Below, one piece after another: positions 6,118 through 8,009 of a stretch of DNA of 8,009 nt (position 1 is the first letter of the stretch; each line of letters begins with the position of its first letter). The notes beneath the pieces are model-generated. The model had not been told where the DNA came from, searched no databases, and worked only from the letters and a program-made list of their open reading frames with translations. The translations under genes were made by a program, and so were the position numbers. This stretch comes from Burkholderiales bacterium (GTDB lineage: Bacteria > Pseudomonadota > Gammaproteobacteria > Burkholderiales > Burkholderiaceae_C): NCBI GenBank assembly GCA_025352345.1, contig JANXTP010000205.1, positions 1-8,009 of the forward strand, read 5' to 3'.

Positions 6118-7478
6118 CCGCTGAATTCGCAGCCACAGCCACAGCCACACTCGCGCAGTTCACCCCCGGCGACGCGATGGACGACGCCGTGCCGATCTGG
6201 ACCGTGCTTTGCGTGGACGACGAGCCCAACATCCTGGCGGCGATCCGGCGCGTGTTCCGCAGCACCGGCTACCGCGTGCTGGTGGCCGAGGGCGGGCCGC
6301 AGGCCTTGCAGTTGCTCGCCTGCGAGACGGTGCACCTGGTGATCTCCGACATGCGCATGCCGATCATGGATGGGGCGCAACTGCTGGAGCAGGTGCGCCA
6401 ACGCTGGCCTGACATCACCCGCATGCTGCTGACCGGCCATGCCGACGTCGACTCAACGATTGCGGCGATCAACCGGGGCGAGATTTTTCGCTACATCACC
6501 AAGCCCTGGAGCGAAGGCGAGCTGCTGTTCGCAGCGCGTGAAGCGCACGAACGCCAGGCCCTGTTGCGCGAGAAGGCGCGGCTGGAGCGGGTGGTGTCTC
6601 GCCACACCGACGAACTGACCCGGCTGAACGCCAGCCTCGAACAGCAAGTGGCCGATCGCACCGCGCAGCTGTCGACCGCGAACACGCGGCTGAGCAAAAA
6701 TTACCTCAGCTCGATCAAGGCGTTCTCGAACCTCGTTGAGTTACGGGGCGGCTTGATCGCCGGCCATTCACGGCGCGTGGCCGACTTGTCAAGGCGCATC
6801 GCAATGGCCATGAAACTGCCGGCCGCCGATGTCCAGGAAATCTTTCTCGCCGGCCTGCTGCACGACATCGGCCAGGTCGGCTTGTCCGATGCGCTGCTCG
6901 CTTGCCCGGTGATGCGCTTGACGCGCGAAGACAAGGTTCAGTACGTCAAGCACGCCGCACTTGGCGAACAGGCGCTGATGGCCCTCGACGACATGCAGCG
7001 AATTGCGGCGATCGTGGGCGCGCACCATGAACGCCACGACGGCCTGGGTTTTCCCGATGGCTTGCGCGATGAGGCAATTCCCGTCGGCGCCCGTGTCATC
7101 GCGTTGGCGGATGCCTTCGACGATCTCAAGTCGGGGCAACTCGCGCGCGGCGAGTTGTCGACGGAGAACGCACGCATGCTGATCGAGCGGGGCCGAAACT
7201 CGCAGTTCGACGCCACCGTCGTCGACGCATTCCTTGAAGTGACGCGTGTTCCGGAACCCCCGCCCACCTGCATCGAGCTGCCGGTGGGCCAGTTGAAGCC
7301 CGGCATGGTGCTGGCACGCGACCTGAGGTCACGCGAGGGGGTGGTGTTGCTGGTCGTGGACCATGTGCTGAGTGCCGACCTGATCCAGCGCATCGGCGCG
7401 TATGAAACCCGCCACAACCTGGCGCTTCTGATCGCGGTGCGGATCTTGCCTCCGGCGGCGGCGGGAGCGCCACAGTGA
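6114..7478 (+). CDS. response regulator with REC and HD-GYP-like domain (GFP variant)
   Basis: 454 residues, soluble. The receiver (about 28-145) has D35/D36, phospho-acceptor D79, switch T107 and K130 in ITKPW, the style typical of RpfG-like regulators. A coiled coil (about 145-195) links to an HD-GYP-like domain (about 197-380). That domain keeps the expected metal ligands: E209, H218, H250-D251 (LLHDIG), H280, H304-H305 and D333. The GYP loop reads HHERHDGLGFP (304-314), with Phe for Tyr, and the usual conserved stretch after the final Asp motif is replaced by LKSGQLARGELS. HD-GYP proteins hydrolyse c-di-GMP. Activity here is possible but uncertain, and it may act as a regulatory pseudo-enzyme. 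A C-terminal extension (385-454: VGQLKPGMVLARD, then beta-rich) is common in this group. ATG 6114 overlaps the kinase stop. An alternative start at ATG 6177 would drop a low-complexity 21-residue leader and begin just before the receiver. Confidence 0.9.
   Translation: MTAEFAATATATLAQFTPGDAMDDAVPIWTVLCVDDEPNILAAIRRVFRSTGYRVLVAEGGPQALQLLACETVHLVISDMRMPIMDGAQLLEQVRQRWPDITRMLLTGHADVDSTIAAINRGEIFRYITKPWSEGELLFAAREAHERQALLREKARLERVVSRHTDELTRLNASLEQQVADRTAQLSTANTRLSKNYLSSIKAFSNLVELRGGLIAGHSRRVADLSRRIAMAMKLPAADVQEIFLAGLLHDIGQVGLSDALLACPVMRLTREDKVQYVKHAALGEQALMALDDMQRIAAIVGAHHERHDGLGFPDGLRDEAIPVGARVIALADAFDDLKSGQLARGELSTENARMLIERGRNSQFDATVVDAFLEVTRVPEPPPTCIELPVGQLKPGMVLARDLRSREGVVLLVVDHVLSADLIQRIGAYETRHNLALLIAVRILPPAAAGAPQ
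6130..6148 (+). repeat. CAGCCA triplicate in the N-terminal leader of the REC/HD-GYP gene
   Basis: Three direct copies of the hexamer CAGCCA encode an Ala-Thr-Ala-Thr run at residues 6-12, before the receiver domain. Changes in copy number would stay in frame. It could also mean that translation truly begins downstream at ATG 6177. Confidence 0.6.
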
Positions 7479-7505
7479 GGCTCATGAGAAACAAATTCAT
7501 TCACC

Positions 7506-7563
7506 GAGGAACGGCGTGAACGGAGTGAACGCAGCGTCAGAGGGCTTAATAAAAGAGGGCTGA
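7506..7563 (+). other. strong ribosome-binding site with a 15-codon GTG frame
   Basis: GAGGA (7506-7510) is placed 5 nt before GTG 7516, a textbook arrangement. The frame begins with two GTGAACG repeats (7516-7522 and 7525-7531) and stops at TGA 7561-7563 after 15 codons. The GTG also overlaps the TGA (7517-7519) of an 11-codon frame from ATG 7484. This could be the surviving start of a truncated gene, a tiny peptide, or chance. I favour a remnant. Confidence 0.25.
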
Positions 7564-7611
7564 ATTTGCGCCGGCCGAGCTGCGCTACCGCTTTGACCCG
7601 CAGCGCTAGCC

Positions 7612-7623
7612 GCGGCCGGCCGC
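7612..7623. repeat. perfect 12-bp GC palindrome
   Basis: GCGGCCGGCCGC is its own reverse complement. It sits in the GC-rich half of the convergent intergenic space. With no loop-forming centre and no T run it is not a convincing terminator. Confidence 0.5.
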
Positions 7624-7645
7624 AGCGCCGGTGGCCGGGCAGTTG

Positions 7646-7666
7646 CGCGGCATTCGCGTGGCCGCG
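7646..7666. terminator. weak candidate hairpin between convergent genes
   Basis: CGCGGC (7646-7651) can pair with GCCGCG (7661-7666) around a 9-nt loop. No T run follows on either strand, so intrinsic termination is doubtful. It is listed only because convergent genes must end transcription somewhere here and nothing better is visible. Confidence 0.2.
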
Positions 7667-7690
7667 GGCTGAAGCATCGATGCGCCCAGC

Positions 7691-8009
7691 TCAGCGCACC
7701 AGCGAATCGTGCAGCGCCACGAACTCCTGCGTCAGCTTGTGGCTCGGGTCGAGGTGGATCATCGGCCGCGACAGTTCATGTGATTCCTTGATCCGAACGC
7801 TCGCGCTCAGATAGGGCTGCAGCACCGGCAGGCCTTCGTCGATCAGCTCCTGCACGGTGCGTTGCGGCAGGTTGGCGCGCGGCTGGAACTGGTTCACGAC
7901 GATGCCTTCCACCGCCAGCCCCGGGTTGTGGTCGGCCTGGATCTCCTGCACGCTTTCCAGCAGGCCGTAGAGCGCGCGGCGCGAGAAGTCGTCGCAGTCG
8001 AACGGAATC
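7691..8009 (-). CDS. ParA-family ATPase, C-terminal part (cut by the window edge)
   Basis: The frame ends at TGA (7691-7693) and is open to the right edge, giving the last 105 residues. The Walker A region would lie outside the window. Visible landmarks fit the C-terminal half of a ParA/Soj-type partitioning ATPase: IPFDCDDFSRRALYGLL at the start, then NPGLAVEGIVVNQF, then RANLPQRTVQELIDEGLPVL, and finally SVRIKESHELSRPMIHLDP near the tail. Such proteins bind ATP and DNA non-specifically and position chromosomes, plasmids or large protein complexes with a partner. A ParB gene is not visible, so I cannot say whether this is the chromosomal copy or an orphan. A GTG at 7949-7951 opens a shorter frame but is internal to the domain, so it is not the start. 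The gene is convergent with the signalling operon. Confidence 0.85.
   Translation of the reverse strand, partial: IPFDCDDFSRRALYGLLESVQEIQADHNPGLAVEGIVVNQFQPRANLPQRTVQELIDEGLPVLQPYLSASVRIKESHELSRPMIHLDPSHKLTQEFVALHDSLVR

Larger units (their letters stand above)
7479..7690. other. intergenic stretch between convergent genes, with possible gene debris
   Basis: These 212 bp separate the end of the operon from the end of the parA-like gene. I find no intact gene, no tRNA and no classical terminator with a T run. The first part is less GC-rich and holds a well-spaced ribosome-binding site with a short GTG frame (see next entry). It also has an 8-bp direct repeat AGAGGGCT (7539-7546 and 7554-7561). 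The second part is extremely GC-rich. A short frame ending in TAG at 7607-7609 reads AEFAPAELRYRFDPQR, which looks protein-like but has no start. It could be the tail of a lost gene. Confidence 0.5.

Noticed and set aside
7484..7519. Eleven-codon ATG frame right after the REC/HD-GYP gene
   Set aside because: It is too short and has no conserved features. It is noted only because its stop overlaps the GTG at 7516.

Overview
The window is GC-rich, with strongly G/C-biased third codon positions in its long genes. The gene families and the ParA protein at the right edge suggest a betaproteobacterium of the order Burkholderiales, perhaps near Leptothrix, Rubrivivax or Methylibium. That placement is inferred from style only. 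No rRNA, tRNA, CRISPR array or intact mobile element is visible.

Layout. Bases 1-916 are poorly organised. They hold a possible 58-residue basic protein and a short probable gene remnant, both on the minus strand. An AT-rich patch near 837-862 carries a 16-bp imperfect tandem repeat beside it and a possible minus-strand promoter. Bases 917-7478 are a block of four plus-strand genes, almost certainly one operon: (1) a 1102-residue membrane protein, MHYT-PAS-GGDEF-EAL-REC-coiled coil-PAS; (2) a 281-residue HDOD protein; (3) a 315-residue soluble histidine kinase; (4) a 454-residue REC/HD-GYP-type response regulator. Genes 2-3 are 10 nt apart, with the ribosome-binding site lying on the upstream stop codon. 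Genes 3-4 overlap in ATGA. Genes 1-2 are separated by 88 nt containing a GC hairpin. Bases 7479-7690 are non-coding or decayed sequence between convergent genes. Bases 7691-8009 hold the C-terminal part of a ParA-family ATPase on the minus strand.

How the genes may work together. The operon looks like a self-contained phosphorelay and cyclic-di-GMP module. One cytosolic kinase sits with two receiver domains. One receiver is near the C-terminus of a membrane EAL phosphodiesterase whose GGDEF half looks catalytically dead (GAGEF). The other is at the N-terminus of an HD-GYP-like protein with GFP in place of GYP. The MHYT membrane domain offers a second input (gas, redox or metal, by family analogy), and the HDOD protein is a likely scaffold or regulatory partner. 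The nearest known logic I can name is the Shewanella H-NOX network, where one kinase addresses an EAL regulator and a degenerate HD-GYP regulator. Here no H-NOX gene is visible, and the EAL protein is itself a membrane sensor.
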